From assembly GCA_041987545.1 (NCBI GenBank), contig JBHIWH010000001.1, positions 1 through 64,000 on the forward strand: a stretch of 64,000 bases of DNA, in the 5' to 3' direction. Shown here one piece after another: positions 25,449-34,024 of the stretch; the first letter of the stretch is position 1; every line of letters starts with the position of its first letter. Position numbers and translations under genes: made by a program. The DNA is from JAJRXR01 sp041987545 (GTDB lineage: Bacteria; Planctomycetota; Phycisphaerae; Phycisphaerales; UBA1924). Below the pieces are notes generated by a model. That model was not told the origin of the DNA and made no database searches. It saw nothing but the letters and a program-made list of their open reading frames with translations.

Positions 25449-25488
25449 GGTCGGGGCTGGTCGGGGCTGGTCGGGGCTGGTCGGGGTC
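25449..25488. repeat. Short tandem repeat, 10-base unit
   Basis: The unit GGTCGGGGCT occurs about four times head to tail between the epimerase-like gene and the kinase gene, the last copy imperfect. No coding role is apparent. Confidence 0.75.
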
Positions 25489-25524
25489 GGTCTGGGCGGC
25501 GGGCGCCGCTCGTACACTGGGTCG

Positions 25525-27999
25525 ATGGCGAGCGAGGACGAAACCCGGGCGGGCCAGACCGAGGGGCCGCAGCGGCCGGCGCCGGAGCCGGTCCCGGGCG
25601 TGGACGTCGGCGACTCGGTGGGCCCGTACCGGCTGCTGTCGGTGATCGGCGAGGGTGGGTTCGGCGTCGTGTACGAGGCCGAGCAGTCCGAGCCGGTGCG
25701 CCGCCGGGTCGCGTTGAAGGTCATCAAGCCGGGGATGGACTCGGCGTCGGTGGTCGCTCGTTTCGAGGCCGAGCGGCAGGCGCTGGCGGTGATGGACCAC
25801 CCGTGCATCGCGAAAGTGTTCGACGGGGGCGTGACGCCGGCGGAGATGGGGTCGCGGCCGTTCTTCGTGATGGAGCTGGTGCGGGGCGAGTCGATCACCG
25901 CGTTCTGCGATCGGAACCGACTGGGCGTTCGGGACCGGGTCGAGCTGTTCGCGGGTGTGTGCGGGGCGGTGCAGCACGCGCACAACAAGGGCGTGATCCA
26001 CCGGGACCTGAAGCCGAGCAACATCCTGGTGTCGTACGACGGGGAGGGGCATGCGTCGCCCAAGGTGATCGACTTCGGGATCGCCAAGGCGCTGAACCAG
26101 CGGCTGACCGAGAAGACGGTGTTCACCGAGCGTGGCCAGATGATCGGGACGCCCGAGTACATGTCGCCCGAGCAGGCGGAGATGTCGGGTCTGGACATCG
26201 ACACGCGGACGGACGTGTATTCGCTGGGGGTGGTGCTGTACGAGCTGCTGACGGGCGTGCTGCCGTTTGATCCCAAGACGCTGCGGTCGGTGGCGTTCAT
26301 CGAGATCCAGCGGATGATCCGCGAGGTGCAGCCGGCCAGGCCGAGCACGCGGCTGGGGACGGCGTTGGAGAACGATCAGCGGAGCGAGCAGGGATCGGGG
26401 ATCGTGGGCTCGCGGCGGACGGACTCGCGGTCGCTGACGAACGTGCTGCGTCGCGACCTGGACTGGGTGGTGATGCGCTGCCTGGAGAAGGACCGGGAGC
26501 GTCGGTACGAGACGCCGGAGGCGTTGGCGGAGGAGCTGCGGCGGTATCTGCGGGGCGAGCCGGTGACGGCGGGCCCGCCGAGCGTGTCGTACCGCGTGAG
26601 CAAGTTCGTGCGTCGGCACCGGGCTGGGGTGGCGGTCGGGGCGTTGGTGCTCGTGGCGTTGCTGCTGGGCGCGGGCGGGATCACGGGCGGCGTGATGCGC
26701 GCGACGGAGGCGGGGCGGCGGGAGGCGGATGCGCGGGAGTTCGCGGCGGCGATCGACGGGTTCCTGTCGCGGGACCTGGTCGGTGCGCTCGACCCGGATC
26801 GCTTGGGCACGGGGGCGGACCTGCGTCGGGCGCTGGCCTCGGCGCTGCCCACGCTGGCCGAGCGGCTGGAGAGTCAGCCCCGGGCTCGGGCGCAGGTGGC
26901 GATGTCCGTGGCGTCGGCGTTGATCTCGGCCGGCTCGCTCGACGAGGCGGAACGCTGGCTGGGCGAGGCGCGGCGCGCGGGCGCGGGGGACGGCGACCCG
27001 GCGGGGGCGGCGAAGCTGTCGCTGCTGGAGGGGGTGATCGCGTGGCGGCGTGGGGACGCGGCGGCGGTCGGTTCGCTGCGGGAGGCGCTGGCGCGGGCGG
27101 AGGCCGAGCTGGGCGCGGAGGACGCGGCGCTGGCGCTGGACATCCGGCACGACCTGGCCAGCTCGCTGAAGAACACGGCCTACTCGCTCGGGTACGACGA
27201 GCGCCTCGCGGTGCTGGACGAGGCGGATCGGCTGTACGGCGAGGTCGTCGCGGGGCGGACTGGGCTGCTGGGGGCGGGCAGCGCCGAGGTGATCGTCGCC
27301 GAGTACAACCGGGCGCTGGTGGAGATCGCGCGGGGTCAGGCGCACGCGTCGCGGAGCACAGTCGCGGGGGACGAGTTCGACGCGGAGCGCATCGCGTCGT
27401 ACGAACGGGCGTTGGCGATGCTCGAGGCGCTGCGGGATGATGCGGCCGCGCTCGGCGAGCGGAGCGAGCAGTCGCTCGAGATCGAGAGCGAGATCGCCAA
27501 GCAGCTCGGGCGCCTCGGGCGTTGGGTGGAGGCGGACGAGGCGTACGCGGCGGTGGTGGATGGTCTCCTGGATCGGCTCGGTCCAGGGCACTGGCGGACG
27601 GCGGAGATGACGTTCAGCTGGGAGATCCTGCACCGGCGCTGGGCGGCGGACGGGGCGGGCGATGACGCCGACCGGGCGCATCGGCGAGAACGCGCGCTGC
27701 GCACCGGGCTGGCGGCGGCGGTGGCGCCGGGGGCGGTGCAGGTCGCGGGGATGTGGAAGACCGAGGAGGCCATCCGAGACGACGGGGCGCGGCGGGCGGT
27801 CGGGCTGGCCGACGTGATCGCGGTCGGCGGCGTCTTCGAGGAGCCGGAGGTCCTGCTGCGTTGGGCCGACGGGCGGCTGGTGCTGGTCGGCGAGGGCGGG
27901 GCGCGGCGGGAGGTCGCGGTCCGACTCTCAGATCTCTATGAGTCGCAAGGGTTTGTGCGCGAGGCGTCGCGATGGCGGGGGCACGCGGACGCGCCCTGA
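25525..27999 (+). CDS. Membrane-anchored Ser/Thr protein kinase with TPR-like extracytoplasmic region
   Basis: An 824-residue Hanks-type kinase. The start chosen is ATG 25525 (MASEDETR). Kinase domain about 35-345: Gly loop GEGGFG (42-47), catalytic K65 in VALKV, HRDLKPSN (H159, D161), DFG with D183, and activation-loop end GTPEYMSPEQAEM. One membrane helix (about 367-390) follows RRHRAGVAVGALVLVALL, and a 430-residue helical C-terminal region with repeated Ala/Glu-rich pairs looks TPR-like and would face the periplasm as sensor. This planctomycete architecture is common; targets unknown. A fragment of a paralogue lies 920 bases downstream. Confidence 0.92.
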   Translation: MASEDETRAGQTEGPQRPAPEPVPGVDVGDSVGPYRLLSVIGEGGFGVVYEAEQSEPVRRRVALKVIKPGMDSASVVARFEAERQALAVMDHPCIAKVFDGGVTPAEMGSRPFFVMELVRGESITAFCDRNRLGVRDRVELFAGVCGAVQHAHNKGVIHRDLKPSNILVSYDGEGHASPKVIDFGIAKALNQRLTEKTVFTERGQMIGTPEYMSPEQAEMSGLDIDTRTDVYSLGVVLYELLTGVLPFDPKTLRSVAFIEIQRMIREVQPARPSTRLGTALENDQRSEQGSGIVGSRRTDSRSLTNVLRRDLDWVVMRCLEKDRERRYETPEALAEELRRYLRGEPVTAGPPSVSYRVSKFVRRHRAGVAVGALVLVALLLGAGGITGGVMRATEAGRREADAREFAAAIDGFLSRDLVGALDPDRLGTGADLRRALASALPTLAERLESQPRARAQVAMSVASALISAGSLDEAERWLGEARRAGAGDGDPAGAAKLSLLEGVIAWRRGDAAAVGSLREALARAEAELGAEDAALALDIRHDLASSLKNTAYSLGYDERLAVLDEADRLYGEVVAGRTGLLGAGSAEVIVAEYNRALVEIARGQAHASRSTVAGDEFDAERIASYERALAMLEALRDDAAALGERSEQSLEIESEIAKQLGRLGRWVEADEAYAAVVDGLLDRLGPGHWRTAEMTFSWEILHRRWAADGAGDDADRAHRRERALRTGLAAAVAPGAVQVAGMWKTEEAIRDDGARRAVGLADVIAVGGVFEEPEVLLRWADGRLVLVGEGGARREVAVRLSDLYESQGFVREASRWRGHADAP

Positions 28000-28165
28000 G
28001 CGAGTGCCGAGCTCGCCGAGCCGCGGGCTCTTTCCCGCCCGAGCACGTGTGTTTGGTGGCGGGCGCACGGATCGGGCGCATTCTTTGAACAGAGGCCCGG
28101 TGCGCCCGGCGCGTCGGACGTTCGGCGTGGGCGCTCGGTGGCCGCTGGTCGTGGGAGGACGCCTG

Positions 28166-28909
28166 ATGCAGCGCAGCGGGGCGGGGTTGTCGGTGGTGTC
28201 GGTCGTGGGTCTGGCGGTCGCCTCGGGTGTCGCGGCGGCGGGGCCCGATCCCGACGGCGTGCGGCTGATCGACGGGGCGTGGACGGTCTCCGGCTCGTCG
28301 TTCTTTGATCCGGACACGTCGATGGGCGGCGACGAGTTGGACGACTCGGCGAACGCGCCGGTATCGATCCCGCCGGGCTCGTCGGGTTCGGTGGGCGGGG
28401 GCGGGACGTCGAGCGGGCCGTTCTCGGCCGCGTTCTCGTGGAGCTTCACGCTCAACTCGGCGCGGGGCGCGATCGGCTACCCGTGGGTGCTCGACCTAGA
28501 CCTCTCGAAGCAGACGTCGGGGCTGATCGCGCCGATGGTGGACGGCGGCGCGAACGTGTCGCTGGACATCACCCAGGCGATCATCTTCGAGGTGCTGGAC
28601 GACGGGCTCGGGACGCCCCTGCGGTTCGAAGAATCGGACGCGTTCGGGAACGTGACGCTGTCGGTCGTGAGCGGCGAGCCCGGGGGGATCAACGGCGACG
28701 AGATCATGCCCGGCGTATACCAGCTGGAGCTGGGGTCTGGGTTCTTCTCGGCGTCGAACTCGGACGGGGTGCAGGACGGGCACACGATCACGGACACGGC
28801 GCTGGTGGACTACTCGCTGAGGATCATCCCGGCGCCGGGGGGCGTCGCGCTGCTGGCGCTGGGCGGGCTGGTCGCGGCGCGTCGGCGGCGCTCGGGCGTG
28901 TCGAGCTAG
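28166..28909 (+). CDS. Exported protein with CTERM-like sorting tail
   Basis: A 247-residue protein. ATG 28166 (MQRSGAGLSVVSVVGLAV) with GGGAGG nine bases upstream; signal peptide about 1-25, ending VAAAG. The middle is beta-rich and Gly/Ser/Asp-rich with no recognised domain. The C-terminus IPAPGGVALLALGGLVAARRRRSG is the Pro-Ala-Pro-Gly variant of a PEP-CTERM sorting signal. Predicted to be moved to the cell surface or matrix by an exosortase-like system. Downstream the kinase fragment follows within 10 bases. Confidence 0.82.
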   Translation: MQRSGAGLSVVSVVGLAVASGVAAAGPDPDGVRLIDGAWTVSGSSFFDPDTSMGGDELDDSANAPVSIPPGSSGSVGGGGTSSGPFSAAFSWSFTLNSARGAIGYPWVLDLDLSKQTSGLIAPMVDGGANVSLDITQAIIFEVLDDGLGTPLRFEESDAFGNVTLSVVSGEPGGINGDEIMPGVYQLELGSGFFSASNSDGVQDGHTITDTALVDYSLRIIPAPGGVALLALGGLVAARRRRSGVSS

Positions 28910-28918
28910 ACTGCGCGG

Positions 28919-29086
28919 ATGCCGGGGGAAGAAGAGACCGTCTCCTTGGGGTCGGGTGGCGGCGGGGGGACGCCGCCGGGGCGGATCGGCCCGTACCGGT
29001 TGCTGTCGAGGATCGGCGAGGGCGGGTTCGGCGAGGTCTTCGAGGCCGAGCCGGTACTCATGCAGAACAGTATCTTGAACAAGTGA
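28919..29086 (+). pseudogene. N-terminal fragment of a Ser/Thr kinase gene
   Basis: Reads MPGEEETVSLG, then RIGPYRLLSRIGEGGFGEVFEAE, which is the start of a kinase domain and matches the intact kinase at 25525 (VGPYRLLSVIGEGGFGVVYEAE). After EAE at about 29050 the sequence switches abruptly to lower-GC DNA with no kinase similarity (PVLMQNSILNK, then stop). No ATP-binding Lys, catalytic loop or DFG remains, and none is found later. The gene was therefore cut by insertion or deletion at its Gly loop. A 55-residue product would have no kinase function. Confidence 0.8.
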
Positions 29087-29159
29087 ACTAGCTTGCTTAC
29101 GACGCACGGGTAGGCCCGGCTGCTACGATGTAATGTGGCGGTATTAGAAAGGGGGGGCG

Positions 29160-30260
29160 ATGGCATCACAGGATCGCAAGCGGCGGGCGAGAAGTTTCTT
29201 CCGCGAGTTGGTGAAGTCGTTCGACGGAGTCGTGGCGCTCGTCGCCAATCTCGTGGGCGTCGTTGGTGTCTTCGGTATCGCAAAGTACATCGTGGACAAG
29301 GTCCGTCCCGCTCCCTCTTCAGATTCGCTCAGCAATACTTGGATCGCGATTCTTATCGGATTGGCGGTCATTGGCATTGTCATCATGATGGTCTTGATGG
29401 CATTCGCGCGACGGTCGAAGAACCGAAGCGATGAGCTCGGGGAGTTGCTGCAAGAGCGAGAGCGGCGACTGCAGTTGCTGGAGCAGGAGAACCTCGATCG
29501 ACCGTTTCGAGAATCTCAACGATTGGCGGTCGAGGCAATGTCGACGGTGTTCGGCTACAAGCTCACCGAAGTCGGTTATCACTACACGGTTTATCGCGGC
29601 GAAGGAGCAAAGGACGGCTGGGCAAAGGCGGCCCACAGAGTCGTGTTCTATTCAACTCGGAGGACGATCAGAGACTGGACGAGAACTGTAAGCAGTCAGC
29701 TCGTCAAGGGCGACCACGCAGAATCTGCAACGGAAGCGACGATGTCTGGGGAGTTCAAGGTCTCTACCATGCGACGGATGATCTCAGAGCATCGTGTTGT
29801 AGAGGAGTTTCGGTTCTCGCCCTCGATTCAGAAAGAGCACGGTGAAGTCGCGCTGAGCTTTGAGAATGACTGCCGCGGTGGGACGTTCTTGACACGGAAG
29901 TCCAAGCGGGTATCCCGAGACTTTGACTTTCTCTCATTCTCACCGCGGGAACCCGTTCACATTCTCCGGCTGACGGTTGAGTTTGATGGGTTTGCCCCTG
30001 AAGACATCAGCGTCGATGCAGTGTTTGGACCTGCTATGCGCCAGATGCCACGCGAGACCGTTGATGTTCTCGATTCACTGCGAACAGGTAAGAACGGGGC
30101 AAAGACGATCGCGACTCTCGAGATCCCCTGGCCGATCATGGGTGTTACGTATCGCGTGAAGTGGTCGCTCGATGGCCATGCTGGCGATGATCAGTGCAAA
30201 CCAGAGTCCACGGAACAAGAGGCGGGAGCGTCTCGAGAAGCCGCAACAGGTACCGCCTGA
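29160..30260 (+). CDS. Two-TM membrane protein of unknown function in a low-GC island
   Basis: A 366-residue protein. ATG 29160 follows AAAGGGGGGGCG. A basic start (RKRRARSFFREL) leads to two membrane helices (about 23-47, VVALVANLVGVVGVFGIAKYIV, and about 59-83, TWIAILIGLAVIGIVIMMVLMAF), then a short coiled coil (ELGELLQERERRLQLLEQE, about 92-112) and a soluble domain of about 240 residues with mixed alpha-beta character (VGYHYTVYRGEGAKDGW, RRTIRDWTRTV, EPVHILRLTVEFDGF). No known family recognised. Codon use differs sharply from neighbours, suggesting transfer. Two-TM plus cytosolic domain is the layout of many membrane effectors, but no partner gene is present. Confidence 0.8.
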   Translation: MASQDRKRRARSFFRELVKSFDGVVALVANLVGVVGVFGIAKYIVDKVRPAPSSDSLSNTWIAILIGLAVIGIVIMMVLMAFARRSKNRSDELGELLQERERRLQLLEQENLDRPFRESQRLAVEAMSTVFGYKLTEVGYHYTVYRGEGAKDGWAKAAHRVVFYSTRRTIRDWTRTVSSQLVKGDHAESATEATMSGEFKVSTMRRMISEHRVVEEFRFSPSIQKEHGEVALSFENDCRGGTFLTRKSKRVSRDFDFLSFSPREPVHILRLTVEFDGFAPEDISVDAVFGPAMRQMPRETVDVLDSLRTGKNGAKTIATLEIPWPIMGVTYRVKWSLDGHAGDDQCKPESTEQEAGASREAATGTA

Positions 30261-30565
30261 TGGCCCAAAACGAGAGACGGCAGCACGTTAGTGCTGCCGT
30301 TCGTGTTCACCTTGGCAATCTCTCTCGTGACTTGCTCAGATGATCTCGATTTCAGCGCTCATCATCACGCTTGCCTCCATGTCCGGAATCAGTCGCTGAT
30401 TCCAACTTGATATACGGTACTGGCCCCCTGCCAGTTCTCACAGCCTCGCCGTGAGGAAAAATCTTATCGGGCGTTGTCCGGGCCGTCAACCTAGGGGGTA
30501 TCGGCTTTGGGCCACCAACATCTTGAGCCGCTTCGGGGACGGTGTAAGTAGTTGCTACGCCATGT
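30261..30565. other. Non-coding right part of the low-GC island, 305 bases
   Basis: Contains the hairpin at 30277-30300 and otherwise no ORF or RNA that I can recognise. Composition stays low until about 30545. It separates two convergent genes. Confidence 0.6.
30277..30300 (+). terminator. Hairpin after the two-TM protein gene
   Basis: A perfect 10-base stem ACGGCAGCAC/GTGCTGCCGT with loop GTTA, 17 bases after the stop, followed by TCGTGTTC, only weakly T-rich. Confidence 0.65.
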
Positions 30566-31666
30566 TCAGGCCACCGTGATCGACTCGTCGAGGTAGACGT
30601 CCTGGATCGCGTGCAGCAGGGCGGCGCCCTCCTTCATGGGGCGCTGGAAGGCCTTGCGGCCGGAGATGAGGCCCATGCCGCCGGCGCGCTTGTTGATGAC
30701 GGCGGTGTGGACGGCGTCGGCCAGGTCGGAGGCGCCCTTGGACTCGCCGCCGGAGTTGATGAGGGGGGCCCGGCCCATGTACTGGTTGACGATCTGGTAG
30801 CGGCAGAGGTCGATGGGGTGCCCGCCGGCGCCGTTCTCGTCGGAGCCGGCGAGGTCGGTGTAGATCTTCTTGTTGAACTTGCCGTAGGAGCTGTCGCCCG
30901 TGTTGAGGGCCTTGTACCCGCCGTTGTTGGTAGGGAGCTTCTGCTTGATGATGTCGGCCTGGATGGTGACGCCCAGGTGGTTGGCCTGTCCGGTGAGGTC
31001 GGCGGCGGCGTGGTAGTCGGTCCCGCCCACCTTGAAGTGGGGGTTGCGGAGGTAGCACCAGAGGACGGTGACCATGCCCAGCTCGTGGGCGTGGTGGAAC
31101 ATCTCGGAGACGTACTGGATCTGCTGCTCTGACTCCTCGGAGCCGAAGTAGATGGTCGCGCCGACGGCGACGGCGCCCATCTCGTAGCACTGGGTGATGT
31201 TGCCGAAGGGGATCTGGTTGAACGTGTTGGGGAAGGTCATCAGCTCGTTGTGATTGAACTTGACGAGGAAGGGGATTTTGTGGGCGTACTTGCGGGCGAC
31301 GGCGCCCAGGACGCCGAAGGTCGAGGCGACGGCGTTGCAGCCGCCCTCGATGGCGAGCTTGACGATGTTCTCGGGGTCGAAGTAGTCGGGGTTGGGGGCG
31401 AAAGAGGCGCCGGCGGAGTGCTCGATGCCCTGGTCCACGGGGAGGATGGAGACGAAGCCGGTGTTGGCCAGGCGCCCGGTGTTCAGGATGTGCTGGAAGT
31501 TGCGGAGGACCGTGGGGTTGCGGTCGGTGTCCATCATGACGCGGTCGACGAAGTCCGGGCCCGGGAGGTGGAGGGCGGACTTGGAGACGGTCTTGGACTC
31601 GTGGGAGAGGAGGGCGTCGGCGTCGGCGCCGAGGACTTCGCGGACGTTGATGGTGGTGGCGGGCAT
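30566..31666 (-). CDS. fbaB: Class I fructose-bisphosphate aldolase, DhnA/FbaB type
   Basis: A 366-residue aldolase of the archaeal-type class I family, which forms a Schiff base and splits fructose 1,6-bisphosphate. Family blocks: SILPVDQGIEHSAGASFAPN, FLVKFNHNE, GAVAVGATIYFGSEES, VLWCYLRNPHFK, and ADIIKQKLP with the candidate Schiff-base Lys at 241; the C-terminal phosphate loop is RAPLINSGGESKG with GGMGLISGRKAFQRP. Cytosolic, glycolysis and gluconeogenesis. A PPi-type phosphofructokinase is encoded about 23 kb away. Standing alone; its 3' end abuts the low-GC island. Confidence 0.93.
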   Translation of the reverse strand: MPATTINVREVLGADADALLSHESKTVSKSALHLPGPDFVDRVMMDTDRNPTVLRNFQHILNTGRLANTGFVSILPVDQGIEHSAGASFAPNPDYFDPENIVKLAIEGGCNAVASTFGVLGAVARKYAHKIPFLVKFNHNELMTFPNTFNQIPFGNITQCYEMGAVAVGATIYFGSEESEQQIQYVSEMFHHAHELGMVTVLWCYLRNPHFKVGGTDYHAAADLTGQANHLGVTIQADIIKQKLPTNNGGYKALNTGDSSYGKFNKKIYTDLAGSDENGAGGHPIDLCRYQIVNQYMGRAPLINSGGESKGASDLADAVHTAVINKRAGGMGLISGRKAFQRPMKEGAALLHAIQDVYLDESITVA

Positions 31667-31835
31667 GGGCGATTTCCCCGGGGAGAGGGCGTTTGCGGGC
31701 GTTCTCGCGGACTATAGGCTCGGCGGGGTGTCGCGCTGAACGTGCGGGAGGGCGTAACGGGGCCCGGGCGGGGCCGTATCAGGGGGTGTGCCCGGCGGGC
31801 GCCGGGGCGGCTGGGTCGATGAGGAGGATCGTTCG

Positions 31836-32840
31836 ATGGGCAAGGCTGAACTGGTGGTGTGCGGGCTCGGGGTGTGTGCGGCGGTGGTCGGGCAGGCGGC
31901 GGCCGGCCCGGCGCGGTTCGACCACGTGGATCGGGGGGCCCAGTGGGTGCTCCACATCGATCTGGAGCGGGCGAGCCACTCGCAGATCGGGGAGTGGTTC
32001 CTGTCGCAGGTGGACAAGGAGATCGCCGACGACGAGATCGCGGCGTCGCTGCGGGGCGACCTGCGGTGGGGCGAGGATCTGCGCGGGATCACGCTGTACG
32101 GCTGGGCGGACGAGGACGACGACGATGAGTCGATCGTCGCGGTGCTGTACGGCTCGGAGCGGCTCGACGCGCTGGAGGAACGGCTCTGGCACGGGCACAA
32201 GTTCCTGCACGGCGAAGACAAGCAGTTCGAGGCGGCGGGGCACCGGGTGATGGTGCTCGGGGAGGACGCCGACGACGCCGAGGCGAACGTGATCGCGCTG
32301 CGCAAGGGCGGGGACAGGGTGATGATCGCGTCGCCGGAGATGCGTTGGCTGACCCGGGCGGCGGGCGTGATGGACGGTCGGCGTGACGCCCTGGGCGGCG
32401 GGGCGCCGATCCTGGAGCTGACGTCCCCGCCCGAGGGGGCGGTCGCGGTCGCGGTGGCGACGGATCTGCGGCGGCTGTCGGGGTTCGAGCCGGTGAGCGA
32501 GATCGCGCGGCAGGCGGACGCGGTGTTCGGGTCGTTCGCGGAGCGTGACGGGCGGGCGCACCTGAGCGTGGCGGTGAGCGCGGAGAATGAGGAGGACGCC
32601 GAGTCGATCACGGACGTGGTGCGTGGGCTGGTGGCGCTGGGCCGCCTGATCGCGTCGGGGGAGAAGGAAGATCGGGAACTGCAGAAGCTGGTGGAGTTTT
32701 CGCGCGGGCTGCGTTTCGGGGCGGAGGGCCGGCTGGTCCGTGGGTCCCTCGAGATGGACGCCGGCGACGTGCGTGAGTTCCTGGACGAGCACGTGAACAC
32801 CGACGACGACTGGGATGACGACGGCCACGACGACGACTGA
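31836..32840 (+). CDS. Exported protein of unknown function encoded before a sigma factor
   Basis: A 334-residue protein. ATG 31836 (MGKAELVVCG) has GAGGAGG eleven bases upstream; signal peptide about 1-24. The remainder is acidic and ends in an Asp-rich tail (DDDWDDDGHDDD). Repeating segments such as VIALRKGGDRVMIASPEMRWL and DAVFGSFAERDGRAHLSVAV are reminiscent of DUF3352-like secreted proteins, a tentative match. Its last 26 bases overlap the start of the ECF sigma gene, so it belongs to that operon and may be part of the signal input. Confidence 0.75.
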   Translation: MGKAELVVCGLGVCAAVVGQAAAGPARFDHVDRGAQWVLHIDLERASHSQIGEWFLSQVDKEIADDEIAASLRGDLRWGEDLRGITLYGWADEDDDDESIVAVLYGSERLDALEERLWHGHKFLHGEDKQFEAAGHRVMVLGEDADDAEANVIALRKGGDRVMIASPEMRWLTRAAGVMDGRRDALGGGAPILELTSPPEGAVAVAVATDLRRLSGFEPVSEIARQADAVFGSFAERDGRAHLSVAVSAENEEDAESITDVVRGLVALGRLIASGEKEDRELQKLVEFSRGLRFGAEGRLVRGSLEMDAGDVREFLDEHVNTDDDWDDDGHDDD

Positions 32841-33489
32841 GACCGGTGAGGAGAGACCCGTCGCGGGCGACGCGAGCGACGAGACGCTCGCGTCGTCGGC
32901 GCGCGCGGGCGACCGGGCGGCGTTCGCGGTGCTGGTCGAGCGGCACGCGGGGCGCGTGGAGCGGTTCGCGCGGGTGCGTCTGCGGGATCGGCACGACGCC
33001 GAGGAGGTGGCGCAGGAGGCGTTGATGCGTGCGTGGCGGTCGATCCGGACGTACCGGGAGGGCGAGCCGTTCGGGGCGTGGGTGATGGCGATCGCGAGGC
33101 GCGAGGTGATCAACGTGGTCCGTCGGCGAGAGCGGTCGATGCGGGACCGGGACCCGCACGGGCGTCGTGCGCACGGCGCGGGCGACGCGGGGGATGCGCA
33201 GCCCGACGGGGCGATGGGGATCTGGGCGTTGGCCCGCAACGTGCTGGGCGCGGACGCGTTCGAGGCGCTGTGGCTGAGGTATGTCGAGGGGATGGAGCCC
33301 GGGCAGATCGCGCGAGTGATGGGGCGGAGCCGTGTCGGTGTGCGCGTGCTGCTGCACCGGGCGAGGCGGTCGCTGCGGTCGGAGCTGGATTCGGCGGGGG
33401 AAGAAGAGGCCCGCTCGGCGGGCCGAGAGAGTGAAGAGGTTCGTGAGGTCCGCGTGGCGGCGCGGGAGGTGCTTTGTGAGCAGGCGTGA
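32815..33489 (+). CDS. ECF-type RNA polymerase sigma factor
   Basis: A 224-residue sigma factor. Region 2: AFAVLVERHAGRVERFARVRL, then DAEEVAQEALMRAWRSIRTY (core and -10 recognition). Region 4: LGADAFEALWLRYVEGMEPGQIARVMGRSRVGVRVLLHRARRSLR (about 140-190). The N-terminus adds about 20 Thr-rich residues and the C-terminus about 30 charged ones. Starts inside the 3' end of the exported-protein gene, and its end overlaps the next gene by 14 bases, so all three are translationally linked. Likely controlled by the membrane protein that follows. Confidence 0.92.
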   Translation: MTTATTTTETGEERPVAGDASDETLASSARAGDRAAFAVLVERHAGRVERFARVRLRDRHDAEEVAQEALMRAWRSIRTYREGEPFGAWVMAIARREVINVVRRRERSMRDRDPHGRRAHGAGDAGDAQPDGAMGIWALARNVLGADAFEALWLRYVEGMEPGQIARVMGRSRVGVRVLLHRARRSLRSELDSAGEEEARSAGRESEEVREVRVAAREVLCEQA

Positions 33490-33928
33490 TTCGAGCAATG
33501 AGATGTTGGAGCGGCGGCTGCGCGAGGAGGCGCCGTCGGCGGGCGGGCCCGGCGCGGAGGTCGTGGCGCGGGTGATGTCGCGCGTGGGGGCGACGGAGCC
33601 GGGCGATGACGCGGTGTACCCCTCGAGGGCGAGGGGCCGGGCGGCGGCGGTCGTGGGCGCGGTCGTGGTCGGGCTGTCGGTGTGGGGGGCGGCGGCGATG
33701 CTCGGGGGCGGCGGGCCCGGGGCGGAACAGGCGGCGCCGCCGGCGGCGCGGCTCGCGGCCTCGGGCGAGGTCCGGCTCATGGTGGACGGGGAACAGGCGC
33801 CGGTCGAGCGGGCGCTGATGGACGAGGGGCGGGCCGTGGTCGGCGATGCGCTGCGCCTGCGGGACGCGTTGACCGGGCGGCTGGCGTCGCTGGAGCGGGC
33901 GGCGGCGGGTCTGCCCCGGGGGGGTTAG
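33476..33928 (+). CDS. Single-TM protein, putative anti-sigma factor
   Basis: A 150-residue protein starting at GTG 33476, with GGGAGG seven bases upstream, inside the end of the sigma gene. A cytosolic N-terminal 60 residues (SRRDSSNEMLERRLREEAPS), one membrane helix (about 62-85; AAAVVGAVVVGLSVWGAAAML), then a short extracytoplasmic tail. Position and topology match anti-sigma factors. The usual HxxxCxxC zinc motif is absent, so it is not a typical zinc anti-sigma protein. Confidence 0.7.
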   Translation: MSRRDSSNEMLERRLREEAPSAGGPGAEVVARVMSRVGATEPGDDAVYPSRARGRAAAVVGAVVVGLSVWGAAAMLGGGGPGAEQAAPPAARLAASGEVRLMVDGEQAPVERALMDEGRAVVGDALRLRDALTGRLASLERAAAGLPRGG

Positions 33929-34024
33929 TTCCGGCCCCTTGGGGGCGATCGGGCGAGGCCCGGCGGGCGATCGGGGGATCTTGCCCGACGGGCGGGGCGG
34001 TGGTCGCTCGGCTAGTGTGGGGAG

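Larger units (their letters stand above)
29051..30550. mobile_element. Low-GC inserted segment replacing the rest of a kinase gene
   Basis: From about 29051 the base composition falls to roughly 50-55 percent GC, against about 70 on both sides, and returns to normal at the aldolase stop (30566). It starts within a kinase Gly loop and carries one complete gene plus about 300 non-coding bases. No transposase, integrase or clear terminal repeats were seen; the word TGCTACG occurs near both ends (29121 and 30553), which may be chance. Confidence 0.6.

Noticed and set aside
25449..25488. Tandem repeat considered as CRISPR or regulatory array
   Set aside because: Units of 10 bases without spacers; a simple sequence repeat.
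23976..26348. Minus-strand frame of 790 codons across two plus-strand genes
   Set aside because: Crosses the boundary between the transporter, epimerase and kinase genes and has no domain; antisense artefact.
30300..30550. Possible integron attC site or IS end in the island's non-coding part
   Set aside because: No RYYYAAC/GTTRRRY pair with a folded structure and no inverted terminal repeats could be found.
29121..30559. TGCTACG near both ends of the island as target-site duplication
   Set aside because: Only 7 bases, and the left copy lies about 70 bases inside the composition boundary; could be chance.
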